This document shows positions 32,925 to 46,385 of a stretch of 64,000 nt of DNA, piece by piece. How positions within the stretch are numbered: the stretch's first letter is position 1; each line of letters starts with the position of its first letter. The notes beneath the pieces are model-generated. The model did no database searches. It was given only the letters and a program-made list of their open reading frames with translations, and was not told the origin of the DNA. The stretch spans positions 11,439,782-11,503,781 of the forward strand of contig CM055108.1 in assembly GCA_029204225.1 (NCBI GenBank), written 5' to 3'. Source of the DNA: Diphasiastrum complanatum (taxonomy: Eukaryota; Streptophyta; Lycopodiopsida; Lycopodiales; Lycopodiaceae). A program made the translations under genes and the position numbers.

Positions 32925-33470
32925 CCCTCATCTCCTCTGAATACTGGAAAGCATTTATCATGTCCTTTGCTCCAATTCTCTACACACAAACATCCAGCAA
33001 CCGCCAAGTGAAACAAAAGTGAGCCGCTATTGTTGCATTACTCTTGTGATTTAGCTAAAACAGAAGCAAATGCTTGCATTTCATTTCCAGATCGGTCGCC
33101 TCACCTCATTCACAGACAGGAATGGATCGAGCAGAAACAGAAACAGAAACAGAAACAGAAGAAGAAGAAGAAGAAGAAGAGAAGAAGAAAAGGAGGAAAA
33201 GGAGTCTGAGAGTGGCACGGCTGATCTTGACCTCGCCACCGTTGGATTCGCCCATGAGCGCTCCGATTTTGCCACGTTTCCATCGCAAACCGCTGGATGT
33301 AACCCTCTTTTACACGTGGCCGAGATCCAGTGAAGAGGAAGGACCTCGATTTGGAGCGCGTACCGTTGGATTCGGCCATGAAGGTCATACCAGTTTTCAC
33401 GATGAACCGTTGGGAAGAGGACACGTGGCGAGAATCTAGCGTGGTGAGCCTAATATATAGGGTGCCCATG
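32925..33470 (-). promoter_or_regulatory. PP2C promoter and 5' UTR region
   Basis: On the minus strand a TATA-like CCTATATATTA lies at about 33,461-33,451, some 530 bases before the ATG. Downstream are two CACGTG G-boxes (33,422-33,427 and 33,313-33,318) and a CTT/CTGTTT-rich pyrimidine stretch (about 33,125-33,200) typical of plant 5' UTRs. A possible 125-base leader intron has donor GTGAGG at 33,104 and acceptor GTGTGTAG ending at 32,980. All are read from sequence; the transcription start is inferred. Confidence 0.5.
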
Positions 33471-33499
33471 AGGAGGAGGGCGAGGAGAGGACCTAAATA

Positions 33500-33722
33500 A
33501 CAAGAAAAGAGGAAGGAGCCACCACCACCCCAAGGCGCCTTACGAACTTTCACCATCCGCGGATTTTCTCGAGAATTGTTCGTATTTTGCTGTCGGTAAA
33601 CGATCAATCACAAAAAGGAAAAGGAGCCGCCACCACAAGCGTCTTGCAATCTGTCTTTCACCACCCTTGGATTTTTTTGAAAATGTTCCTACTTTGCCAC
33701 TATTTGACGATTAATCACTGAA
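33500..33722. repeat. Two-copy tandem repeat upstream of PP2C
   Basis: Two units of about 110 bases each carry GGAGCC(A/G)CCACCAC, CTTTCACCA, GGATTTT, TTTGC and GA(T)CAATCAC-type words in the same order, with roughly 25 percent difference. Confidence 0.75.
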
Positions 33723-36590
33723 AAGACTTCTTGTGGCAAGTATGCCATGTGGCAAGAGCCCAGTTGATCATCATAACCTGTATCATGCCTAAAGGGACTG
33801 TAACCACACCAAAGCAATCCAAAAGACCGCATCAATCTTTGTCGTACACGTGTAATTTTAGAGTTTCATAAACAATATACTATTCAAAAATAAAAGTAAA
33901 AAGTAGAGAGTCATCGGAATTTAGAGCAAACAATTAAGAAACAAAAGTCATATTTGTGCTCAAATTTGCCAAAGGAAAAGAACGTCACCTTTCTTTCCAC
34001 AAAAGTCATTCTACAAGCGAGGGTGCAATTTTAGAGAATAGCCACTCCTTGACAATATGTTGCTTTTGGGTAAGTGAGAGAGGACCCAATTACTATGCTT
34101 CCATTGATCGAGGCCACTTCAACATAGGTAAATGCACTTGTTGGGAGAGGTCCCCTGATATGGTTGCATACCCCTCGGTAAGTGATGGGATCGTGATTCA
34201 TAATCCAAAGATACTCATTTCCACATTATCTAAATCTAAATTGAGGCCACTTTAGGTTCCCTCCATGAAGTCGATGTGCATAAAAACCTTCAACTCATAT
34301 TTAATGTGGGCATAGTTGTAGGGTAAGTCCATTCTTTTGAAATAAACTTAGCCCCCTTCTGTGTTGAGACACCCTGTTTATGGTGCATGCGGTATTATAT
34401 TGCATAATCGTCACTCCAATAGCAGTAATTTACTCAGTGAATCTTCTTCGGTTGCATGAGTTTCACCATTTATGCTCTAGTTCGCTTTTGTGCAATGTTG
34501 TGAGTATTTGTTTGAGGTTATGTTGTTTCGAGAGTATTGAGAGTATTGTGAATGACCATGTATAATCATTTGAATAGTGCTAGCATGCCGATGTTGAAGT
34601 CTCCAAAAATTCTTGTTGGTGTACTTGCTTGCAAGATTTTCAAAATATAGTTGAGCCTATCTAGAAAGTGGGAGATTGGTTTTCAATATGTTAAGTATAG
34701 TCATGTAATGAATTTTGTTTGTATTAAAAGATGCAGTATAATAAAGTTTGCATGTTCTGTATTGTGGTTGCATTTGTTTATTGTTAGGTTGTCATCATTA
34801 TATATGGTTGTTTTTGAAAATTGGTATTTTTAAATTACACGAAATTTTTTTTCTCAAAGTTGATTGTGTAATTTTGGTTTTGAGTTTCCTATAAACAAAA
34901 TATGTTTCGGACTTGTGAGGTTGTAATTTGTGAAAATATGTTTCTACATAGATGTTATGTTTAAATATTGAATAAGAAGCTGAGTGTCTTTATATATGTT
35001 CATGAGTAATTGGATTGTTACCTGCATGTGTGTTCACAAACATGCCATTTCGATTTTCATGTATGTATCAACTTTAAAATGTTGATTTTGGAGTGTTTAT
35101 GTGATGAGGTATCCTATTTTAGAAAGGGTGTTTTCATAGAAAGTCATGTTTGGTACATCCTTTTGAGTTGAAACTTATATTGGCGATTGTTAGGCCTTGT
35201 GCACGGGATGTATGGTACATGCACTCGCAAGTGATACTAGAAAAGATGTGCCTATTTAAAATTCTTTGACAATTTTATAGATTGGAGTCCATGTGTGCCA
35301 CATTTTGTACATACTTTTTTGACCAATGTGTGGAACAAGGAATTTTCTCCAAATAATGTTTGTTGCTCAAATTGTATATTTCCATGAGCATTCATGTTTT
35401 ACTTTTCTTTATGGTAATGCTTCAATGTTTCTTTGCTTTTGTGGAATCGTTATTGTTTTCTTGTTTGTACTTAAGTGGTTGTCAATAGCTTGCAAACAAG
35501 AAATAGGTTGTGCTTATTGAAAAGCTTGTCCATTCTATGTTTTCATGTCTTTGTTGACATGGCACAAGTATTTGTTTGGTGTGGTTGGAATGGTTTTGTA
35601 ACTTTGTTTATCAATCCAAGCAATGTTTCTTTATCGTGTTTAACTCTCTTATGTTGTTCAAAATGTATGTAAATTCATATTGTTGTAATGTTTCACCCAA
35701 TTCGTAATATCTTATTATCTTGTTCCAATATGAGATTTGGAATACATCTAGTCGAATGTTTTCTTTTTTTGAAAACCCAAAAATCTAAAACAGGACGAGT
35801 TTGGAAAAGGTCATTGCAAATTATCACGTCAAGATTTTCAAAAGAAATGGTTGATTTATGTTTGATCGATTGAAGTAGTTGGTCAATGACATCAAAGATG
35901 TGTTTTCCTATTAAAAATCTCTCACTACAAGTTGCAAATCATGGTATATAATATTAGTTCTTGAAGTTTTCATTAAACATGTATCACTAAATATCAACAT
36001 ACTAATCATAGAAGTGTCACAACACACAAATTAGCATACAAAGAATCATCCTACAATTTTTTGGGTTTCTCTTGTATAAACTAATGAGTGCATAAAAACT
36101 AAATTCCTATATCAACAACAATCATTGGGTGATATGACCTATGATAATTGTAGAAATCATAAACAGAATATGTTGATGGTTCAAATAAAATTAAATGCTA
36201 TTATTCAATATATGTAGTTAGAATTATTCGATAGTAGAATCATCGCCAAAACTTAATTTTCAATTTTTAATGGTTTAGCATTGTTAAAATAAAAAAATTT
36301 ATTTGCATAGCAAATAGTGGATTCATAACATCGTAACTCTTTTGCTTACTTGAAGAACATCTAAATCATGTTTCAAATAGTTGATATGTACATGAGTTTA
36401 CTTCAATCTAGTGGAGCAAGAATATGTGCTTTCATGATATAATCAACCAAAGTAGTGGAGCAAGAACATGTGTTTTCATTTTATAATCAACTAAAGTAGA
36501 AAAAACATCATGACCAAAAAAAAAAAAAACATGAAGACCCATTTTTTTAAAAATTTCAACATTTAAATTTTTTTTACCAATAATTAAAAT
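33723..36590. other. Intergenic, nothing recognised
   Basis: Short Phe/Leu/Cys-rich ORFs typical of AT-rich non-coding DNA. No domain, LTR or RNA gene was seen. Confidence 0.5.
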
Positions 36591-36603
36591 ATTTCAAAAA
36601 AAA

Positions 36604-36957
36604 ATATTGTAATACTAAAACAATATCTTATTTTGCTAGAAATTTTAGTTATGCTAAAAAAAATTAATTAATAGATTAAGATTAAGAACTTCAAATTAGC
36701 ATATATTAAATAATAATATTATTTAAAGTAAAATCATTAGTCACACACTAGAATAAGTTAAAAAAATGTCAATATTAAAAATACTTCAATAAAAATATTG
36801 TAATACTAAAAAATATCTTATTTTGTTAGAAATTTTCATTATGCTAAAAAAATTTAATTAATAGATTAAGATTAAGAACTTCAAATTAACATATATTAAA
36901 TAATAATATTACTTAAAATAAAATCATTAGTCACACAACCACTAAAATAAGTTAAAA
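36604..36957. repeat. Tandem duplication, about 185-190-bp period
   Basis: The block starting AATATTGTAATACTAAAA at about 36,604 recurs from about 36,790. Both contain GATTAAGATTAAGAACTTC and AAATCATTAGTCACACA, with few changes. Confidence 0.88.
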
Positions 36958-39040
36958 ATTAATTTTTGCTTACGTAAAACAAATTTTTGAATTATTTTTT
37001 TTGGATTCTAAAAAGTTTCAAATAAAAATTCTTTTATTAAAAAGAATATTTTTCAAGTTATTGTAAAAATTCTAATCGATAGTTTTAGATTTTGATATTT
37101 TTTGAGTCTTTACTTAGATTTCAAGTATCTTGGTAAACTCATTCGATATTTATACATAAAAAAGTAGAATGATTACAAATTAAAACAACAATATTACATG
37201 GTTTGTGGAAATATTTAGATTTTTTTGAAAAAAAATCTCTGTCAATATTGTCTCCAAAAAATTATTATATTGTTTTTATGTGTCAAAAAATAGAAATATC
37301 ATTTTATTTTAGCATTAATAGCCATGATCAAAACTAAGATTGCAACGCACTATTATGGAAAAAAAAATTATTACATACAAATTTAAAAATATTAAATTAA
37401 TTAAAAAAATTCAAGACACAAATTTTCAAAAAATCTGAACACAATTTTTATAATAATAAAAGAGAATTCATTACACCCAAAAATTGTCAGTGTCATTGTC
37501 ATTTTTTTTTTTCTCTAGAAGAGCTTTAGTTCAAATAGGTGATACCTCTTCCAACACTTCCTCAACAGTTATTACATTATAATCTTGAAATAAAACATCA
37601 ACAAACTCCTCTATGTCACTCTCCTTCCCACTGGCAAGAGATTGTGGTTCCTTCGACAAGGGAATTATTGAGTTGTTAGTATCTAAACCTTTACCTATCA
37701 TCCAAAGAATAACAATTGATGGTTATGTATTTTATTTCATCGCAAAGTCACGTACCACCCAAGTTTCTAACATTGGGCTTGTACTTGACACAAAATAATT
37801 ATAATAATCACTTATATAAATAAATAAATAGATAATATTTAGATATTTAAAACTTGAAATGATTGTTTATTATGAAATTCAAAATAAAACAATGAAATTA
37901 AAATATGAATATAAATTTTTTGAAGTTAGAAACTTATCACACAACATTCTCTATTCCTACATTATAAAAAGTCAATAGAACTTTCTGGACTGAAGTTGAT
38001 TGCCAACTAGAATGAAAAATAATTTTTGGAATATCTTCTTATTCTTGTTAGGGTTAACTAAGAAGGTACTATGAACTACCAATGTGAAGATCAAAACTAA
38101 CTATGTGATTGATCAAATCAAGCTCGATCTTTCAAGCTATGTGAAGATTCTAAAGACAAACTTAACATGCCAATCAAGCTTTTAAGTGGTCCCATGAGAA
38201 GTCATGGGCCACCTAGTGTCCAAGCAATAAAAATCAATAAACCTTATCATCATAAATATATGAACTTGCCTCTAAGTTTGGCTCTCTTCAATGTAATAGC
38301 AACATTGAAACGTCCACTTGACATAAAGGGACAATGACACGATAATTGAGTTTTGCACTCTATACATACCACCTACTATTTGAAATGACCTTTAATATTG
38401 AATATGAAAAAGAAGGAATCGCGTGCTCACCAACAATACATAAATATTTTATCAATAAAACACAATCTAATGACACCAAAAAATTATATAATTTGTAATG
38501 ACAACATAAGATTCGTTGAGGTCTCTCTAAGCAAGCTAATCATGAAAGTTGTGTGTTTGTATAGTTATATTATGAACTAATGAATATATGTACATAATAT
38601 GACAACAACATGATAATTAAAAAAAATGATACTATTTAAAGTTGGATTGATTATGTCACAAAAAAGTTATTTTTTGTTCTCGCTTTTTGAGACTTGGTGA
38701 CGTGAGTTCTTTTGGTTTAAGACTACAAGGTTGGAGTTGACTAAAACACTTTTGTTTTTAAAATTTCTCCAAGAGCAATAGAAAAATTCTTAAGATGCAA
38801 AATTATCGAGATGATTTATTTTTTTTCTTCTAAAAGAGAGTGGAACAATCTAAAGATACTTTGATCCAATTTATTATCAACATCTTATTTTCTTGGGACA
38901 ATAAAACATAATCATGTCTTAATTAGCAATAACGATGTTGTAAATGTGATCTCAAAAAAAACATTGCAAAAAAGAGGGAGCATCAAAATTAAAAAAAAAA
39001 GATTAATGCATAATCCAATAGTGCACAAACACACGATCTT
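36958..39040. other. AT-rich intergenic DNA
   Basis: Very AT-rich. No coding or structural feature recognised. Confidence 0.5.
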
Positions 39041-41490
39041 TTTAAAAAAGAGATGATACGAGATTAAAATAGAACAAAGTGTGAAAAAAATCTTCACATT
39101 TTTTGTTGATATGTAAGAATTTTTTTTTTCAAATAAAACAATTGTGAATTATAAAAATGATGCATCTCATTCATAACCCAAAATGAATTGTTAAGAAAAC
39201 TAGTGCACTGCATATTGTCTTCTTTTAATTTTTTATTGATATATGAAAAATTGAATGCAAATATGCAAAAAAAATCATATGTTCATAAAGTGTTTAAATT
39301 TGAAATGATACTGACATCTAAATTTTAAACAACAACGATGGATGATGATTATAAAGTTACACTATACAATATACTATAAAAATTTGTTGGTGATTTTTTT
39401 TTATGCTTCAAAAATGCATGTTCTTTCAATACTTATGACTTGCATTCATTTATTGAAAATCTCAAGGTTTATTTGTCTTAATTTCATTTACATTATTTAT
39501 TTCATTTTTCAAATTATTATAACTATGACAAAAAGTATCGAATGTTGTATGAGATTTATTTGACAAAACACCTAAACTCTCATAGTTTTTTTTTTTTTTT
39601 TATCATTTATTGATAAACATGGACTATGCATATATATAAAGAACCCAAAAGTCAAATAGTGATTCAATAAGTTCATCCTCTTTAACAAAGATGTGGTGGA
39701 AATAGATAGATGTCAAGGTCTTCTAAGACTCATGATCAAAGACCCACCATTCTTCTTTGAAAATGTCAATACCTGTTTAAATCTTATTGATAATAGTATA
39801 AGATGAGATAAGAGAGCATGAAAAATGATGATGAAAAAATGAATTGAAATGAAAATACTATACATTTTTATGAGATCTTTTTTTTTTTAAAAGAGATGGT
39901 ACGAAATTAAAATAGAACAAAGTGTGAAAAAAATATTCACATTTTATGTTGATATGTAATAAACCTTTTTTTTTTTTCAAATAAAACAATTGTGAATTAC
40001 AAAAATGATGTATCTCATTCATAACCCAAAATCATGTGTTCATAAAATGTTTAAATTTGGAATGATGTTGACATCTAAATTGTGAATAACAATAATGGAT
40101 GATGATTATAAAGTTACAATATACAATACTATAAAAATTTGCTGGCAATTTTTTTTTTTTTTTGCTTCAAAATACATGTTCTTTCGATATGTATGGCTTA
40201 CTTTCATTTAGTAAAAATCTTAAGGTTTATTTGTCTTAATTTCGTTTACATTATCACAAAAAGTGTCAAATATTGTATAAGGTTCATTTGACAAAACACC
40301 TAAACTTTTATAGTTTTTTTTTTTTTTATCATTTATTGATAAATATGGCCTATGCATATATATAAATAAGTTTATCTTCTATAACAAAGATGTGGTTGAA
40401 ATAGATAGATGTCAAGGTCTTGTAAGACTCATAATCAAAGACCCACCATGTTTCTTTGAAAAAGTCAACACCTGCTTAAATCTTATTGATATTAACAAAA
40501 TAAAAAAAATTAGAGATGAGATAAGTGAGCATGAAAAATGATGATGAAAAAATGAATTGAATTGAAAATACTAAAAAAATTTATGAGCTCTCTTTTTTTT
40601 TTTTTAAAAGAGATGGTACGAGATTAAAATAAAACAAAGTGTGAAAAAAATCTTCACATTTTTTGTTGATATGTAAGAAATATATTTTTCCCAAATAAAA
40701 CAATTTTGAATTACAAAAATGAGACATCTCATTCATAAAACAAAATGGATTATTAAGAAAAATATTGTACTATGCACTGCATATTGTCTTCTTTTGATTT
40801 TGTTATTGATATATGAAAAATTGAATGCAAATATGCAAAGAAATCATGTTTTCATAAAGTGTTTGAATCTGGACTACTGACATCTAAATTGTGAACAACA
40901 ATAATGAATGATGATTATAAAATTACAATATACAATATACTATAAAAATTTGTTGATAATCTTTTTTAACGCTTCGAAAATGCATGTTCTTCGATACGTA
41001 TGGCTTGCTTTTAGGTTTATTTTTCTTGATTTCATTTACATTATTTATCTCATTTTTCTTTATCATTTATTGATAAATATTGCCTACGCATACATATAAA
41101 GAACTCAAAAGTCAAATAGTGATTTAATAAATTCATTTTCTTTAACAAAGATGTGGTTGAAATCAAGGATTTCAAATTCAAGTAATTACGTAAATATCAA
41201 AATCTCATAGAAAAAGAAAATTCATAGTCAATATTAAGATATAAATGTACTTAAAACTCTAAAAAACTTGCAATTTTTGTTTGAAATTTTTTTGAGATTT
41301 AATAGTTTTTAACATTAAATGTTTGTTAACATTGAGTTATTAACGTAAGATTTCTTTGAAAGGGTCAACACCTGGTTAAATCTTATTGATATTAGCAAAA
41401 GAAAAAAAAATTAGAGATGAGATAAGAGAGCATGAAAAATGATATTGAAAAAATGAATTGAAATGAAAATACTATACATTTTTATGAGCT
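39040..41490. repeat. Three direct tandem copies of a 0.7-0.85-kb AT-rich unit
   Basis: The landmark AGAGATG(A/G)TACGA(G/A)ATTAAAAT occurs at about 39,050, 39,893 and 40,609. Each is followed in the same order by AACAAAGTGTGAAAAAAAT, a GATGATTATAAAGTTACA-like block, TTTATTGTCTTAATTTC-like words, ACAAAGATGTGG and AATGAATTGAAATGAAAA. Copies differ by deletions and many substitutions. No gene lies inside. Confidence 0.9.
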
Positions 41491-44400
41491 CTCTAGTGCT
41501 ACACACTTTTTTAAAATGATATGCTCACTAGTGCTCTTAACAAAATTTAATACACTTGAAATTGTCATATATTATAGTGAACTTTCAACCAAATTTATTT
41601 TTGCTTCAAATTCATGGATCAACAATTCAAGAAAGTCAATACTTTTAAAAAAATCAAAATTAAATTTAAAAATAGTCAAGATATAATTGGATTGAATTTA
41701 TTCTTGGATGCCACTCTAAATATATCATTTGACAAAGGCATTAAAGAAAAGTTATCAATTTAAAATGCCTCAATGGATAGAAAAAACATTCAAAATTTTT
41801 TTATATTAAAGAGATCAATTTTTTTTTAATTCCACTCATAATGTAAAAATTTAATGTCCCAATGATAAAGAAAATTTATGCACATATTTGTATTCGAACA
41901 ATCCAATATCATATTAACATTTGTAATATCATATTTAGTATGTTTGATTATAATAATTGTAAAAATTTATAATTTTATTAGTTGTCAACTCAAGAGATGG
42001 ATTGTGAATTCTTCCACGATGTCAAATCATTTGAAATCATAGTAGAAATACTATATAATGTTTTTCAATTTAAATTTTGATAAATATATGTTTTTTATAA
42101 TAAAAAAAGAGTTATTATCATGTTTAAGAATTTTTTACATAGTCTTCATACTATGTCATAAGTATAATGAATTTGACTCATTTGAGTTCATCTTTAAACA
42201 CATAATAAAAAAATTTCATTTAAAAACATAATGATTATGACTCATTTAATTTCATGTCTGAACACATGATAAAAAAATTTCATTTAAAAACAAAGATGTG
42301 AAAATATTGAAATACTTTTTTTTTTAAATTGAAAATTCACATTACTCTTCTAATAATTATCCAATGTAAATATTTTAAATCATTTGATCTTCTTAAATCT
42401 TGAACATAAAATATTATTTTAATTTTTTTGAATATTTATATTGATATTATTTTCTTGTCATATCTTTTCTTTTCAAAAACTTGGATGTTTCTCTAGATAA
42501 GATAATCATTAATATCTTTTTGAATGTAGGTCCTTTCATTAATAATTTTTTTTCTTACATTTCATCATAAAATATATTTATTAGATTCAGATAAAATATT
42601 TTTTTTATTTATTAGATTTTAAAATATATACTAGTTTTATTTTTATTTTTTTCATATAGTATTTTTACAATTATTAAATGAATTTAAGAGTAAGTCATTT
42701 AAAATAGTAATACATTAGTGAAATTCAGAATTATATATTAGGTTCATATATACACAAATAACTTTTAGCTACTTTTATTATTATTTTTCACATACTAGAC
42801 AAAACTCTATATTGTATGTATTTCTTATATAATATTTTTATGGTTAAAAGTATGTTTTTTTTGTTCTATATCTGTATATTCAATAAAATTATGCATTTTG
42901 TACATCATTTAAATTTTCACATTGTTTTAATACACAGATTCAAATAAAGTATATTATTTTATTTTTTAAAAGATAATTCATCAATAATTATATACTAAAA
43001 TATTGATAAATGATAAAAAAAATCAAAAAATCTAATATATTCTTGAAAAATCATATGTAAACTCTAGATAAAAGATTTTGATTATTAAAAATAAATTTTT
43101 GTAGTATTAAGTAAATTTGATCTCTTTAAACCAATGAATACAACTTACTATAACTTGCAAATACTCACATCTTCTCACAACTTACTATACCTTGCCAATG
43201 CTCATGTATGCTCACTTGATGATTAAAATAGTCTCTCGATATCTCCCATATCTAATCTCACAATATTTTTTCATAAATTGTTTACCAATATTGGTTTATT
43301 CAATGTTGTCGTCAAAAAAACGAATCAGATCACCTTTTTCCATAATGTTTCTCTCATTTTTATATGTCATCTTTAGTCTTAGTCATTTCTTTTTGTATTT
43401 TGAAAAATATGAAAAAGTGGAACCAATGGAAGAAGGATTTTTCTATGCAATCATCATTCAAAATTATTGACAAAACATGTCCAATTGAAAGGACAAAAAA
43501 AAACTCTTATTTTATCTTCCATATTTGTTGTATTTTTAAACTCCTCAAACAATTGAATCAATTTCAAATATGCTATTTTAACATGATCTAGATACCAAAC
43601 ATGAATCTTAAAATCGACATATTTTTAATTAAATACTTCAAAATAATTCTATTTAGAGATTGTTTAGTAGATACATAAATTTCATATAAGAATATAACAA
43701 TACAAAGTCCATAAGATGCAATAGATTTATTGTTTTTCATTAGGGTTTCTTACATTTTCACACATGATTGAATCAACCAGTTACCAATTCTAAGAGGGTA
43801 TGCTAGATTGATTTTCACTCAAAAATCAAGTATTTTCCATGTGTAGAATTGATTTTTTGTAGGCTGATTTTACACATTACTTATTGGATTTAGATGACTT
43901 TAATTGCATTAGATAGGTCTCATTGAAGACTATAAGATTTTGTATCAACTTTGTAGCATTTGCATATAAAATTTGGATGATTCATTTTTTTGTACTTTTG
44001 TCAAAATGCTATATTTGTTTGGATCTCTTGTTTTTGAAGTTTATGGACTTCTTAAGAGTGTGTTTCAAGTTTAGGAAGTACAAAAGTTCATGAGATTGTA
44101 GGTTGATCATGTGTTGATCAAGTATCTTCCATTCTATGTGTTGATTTTACTAGGTTTGGTCCAAGAAAGAAAGAGAAGATTAGGTCATTGCAACATGGCT
44201 ACAAATTGAGGCTGACCTTAAGAGGACCCAGACACTCTAATTGAGACATATGGAGTAATGCATGTACATGTGACTGATATAGGCAGAAGGAATGCATGAA
44301 GAGTTGTGATCTATTTATAGTTGACCTGCATGGGGATTGCATGGGTTCATGCACATGATCCTGCTCTCTATATATTGAGGTAGTGATTATTCCGTCAACG

Positions 44401-44752
44401 ACTTTGGTCTAGGTTACCTGTAGAGCTCTTCTCCTTTTGCTATCACATGGCATGGCTTGGGGACTAGATCTAGGAGGATTCTTCAGGAGGGATCTAGGAT
44501 TGGTTGGGTGGTTTTTCTCCAAAGTCTCTCTTGTGTTTCCTATCCTCATCTTAGGGGTTTTCCTTATTGGTCTTTATAGAAAGGATACATAGTAAATTTT
44601 GGTGGTGATGCTTGTATCATCACAAAGGAATAAATCGTGGTTGCTAGGGGCAATAGACAAGGTATAGCTCAATTCATCTTTGGCATTTTTAGGACCCCTA
44701 CTTACAACATTCGATAGATTTTTCCAATATTTTGACAAGTGCTGTTCTATAG
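41491..44752. other. AT-rich intergenic DNA
   Basis: No gene or element is recognised to 43,600. From 43,740 to 44,750 base composition rises toward that of the copia fragment K, and this part may be K-derived leader or LTR, but no primer site was found. Confidence 0.4.
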
Positions 44753-46385
44753 CATAGTCAACTTGGACACATTAATACAAGATCACTTTCTTATATGCTT
44801 GGTAATAATTTAGTTGATGGTTTGAATTTCCCGTCTTCATTAGATAGGAAATCTTTCTTTTGTGAATCATGCATCTATGGGAAGCACTCTGGAAGCAAGT
44901 TTCTAAAATCACATTCCATCAAATCAAAGCATGTATTAGATCTTGTACATAGTGATCTCTGTGGTCCAATGCCAACTCCATCCTTAGGAGATGTAGTCTA
45001 TTTCATCACTTTCATAGATGATTACTCCAAATGGTCTATAGTCATGTTCACTAAGCACAAATGTGAAGCCTTTGAATGCTTCAAGAGATTCAAGGCCATG
45101 GCTGAGACACAAACATCTAGGAAAGTGAGGGCACTCCGAACTGATGGTGGCATCAAATACATCTCCAACGAGATGTCTGACTACCTGGTTGAACATGGCA
45201 TCAAAAGACAGTTCACTACTTCCTATTCACCTCAACAGAACGAGATTGCAGAAAGGAAGAACTGAACTCTTCTCAACTCAGCCAGATCAATGCTACATCA
45301 AGCACACCTACCTGCAAAGTTCTGAGTAGAAGCTACTACCACAGCCTGTTACGTACAGAACAGATCCAGCACCAAAGCCATCAACAACAAAAATTCTTAT
45401 GAAGTTTGGCATGGGCACAAGCCTAGTGTCAACCATTTAAAAAACTTTGGTTGTATATGTTCTGTTCACAATCCTAAACAGTTTAGAAAGAAGCTAGATC
45501 ATAGGACAAATAAATGTATTTTCATTGGCTATCCTGATGAACATAGAACTTATAAAGTTTATGATCCATCCACCAATGTAGTGTTTCTCTCTAGGAATGT
45601 AATATTTCAAGAACATGCATATTATGATTTCAAACAGCCATTGATAGATGATGCTATGTTATTTCATCCTATTCTACGTAGCATTCAACCTTCCAATGTT
45701 GATGATTCTTCTACAGAACCTATAGCTACAACTACAGAAGCCGAGCAGCAAACAGTATCTGCCACCAGACCAGACCAAACAAGCTCCAGCAGATCTGGAG
45801 AAGTTCAAGAAGAAGAATCAGCGCATCCTAGTTAACCCAACGTCCGCAGATCCTCACAGACTCGGACAGTTCCTGAGAAGTATACACCTCAATTATTCTG
45901 GATGTCATTTGAAGAACCAGAGAGCCTAGCCGAAGCAATTAGCCAAGGATGTTGTGAAGTGGCAAGAAGCTATGGAAAGCGAGTACAACTCACTTTTGAC
46001 AAACCAAACTTGGGCACTGGTCAACTTCCCCAGTCACAAGAGAGTTATCAACAACAAGTGGATCTTCAAGAAGAAGATCAACTCTGATGGTTCCATTGCT
46101 AAATGGAAAGCACGGCTGGTGGCCAAGGGATTCACTCAAGTCCAAAGAGTGAATTACCAGAAAAAATCTAGTCCTATCATCAAGATGTAGTCAATTAGGG
46201 CTCTGATTGTGTTAGAAACAGCGGTAGACCTCGAAATGCCCCAAATGGATGTCAAAACAACAATTCTCAATGACAACGTCAAAGAGGAGCTGTATACCTT
46301 CCAACCGGAAGGATTTGAAGTCAAAGACCAAGAGCACAAAGTGTGCAAGCTTTACAAAGCAATTTATGGTATAAAACATCTTCAA
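44753..46385 (+). pseudogene. Copia pol fragment K (integrase and RT start)
   Basis: Plus-strand reading begins in the pre-integrase zinc region (HSQLGHINTRSL ... CESCIYGKHSG). It passes through integrase with D in VHSDLCGP, D in LRTDGG and E in NEIAERKN, then the linker and the RT N-terminus (WKARLVAKGFTQV, MDVKTTILNDNVKEEL, LYKAIYGIK). In copia elements this protein integrates cDNA and copies RNA. Stops at about 45,263 (CGA to TGA), in KF*VEA (TGG to TGA), after AHPS and in IKM* show decay. The sequence ends abruptly before the RT catalytic YxDD, at the junction with minus-strand fragment L. Confidence 0.88.

Noticed and set aside
33110-33607. 165-codon minus-strand ORF upstream of PP2C
   Set aside because: It runs through the likely promoter and pyrimidine-rich 5' UTR; its Phe-rich tail is translated CTT repeat.
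36000-44700. Organellar DNA insertion suspected from high AT content
   Set aside because: No plastid or mitochondrial gene, tRNA or rRNA could be read in it.
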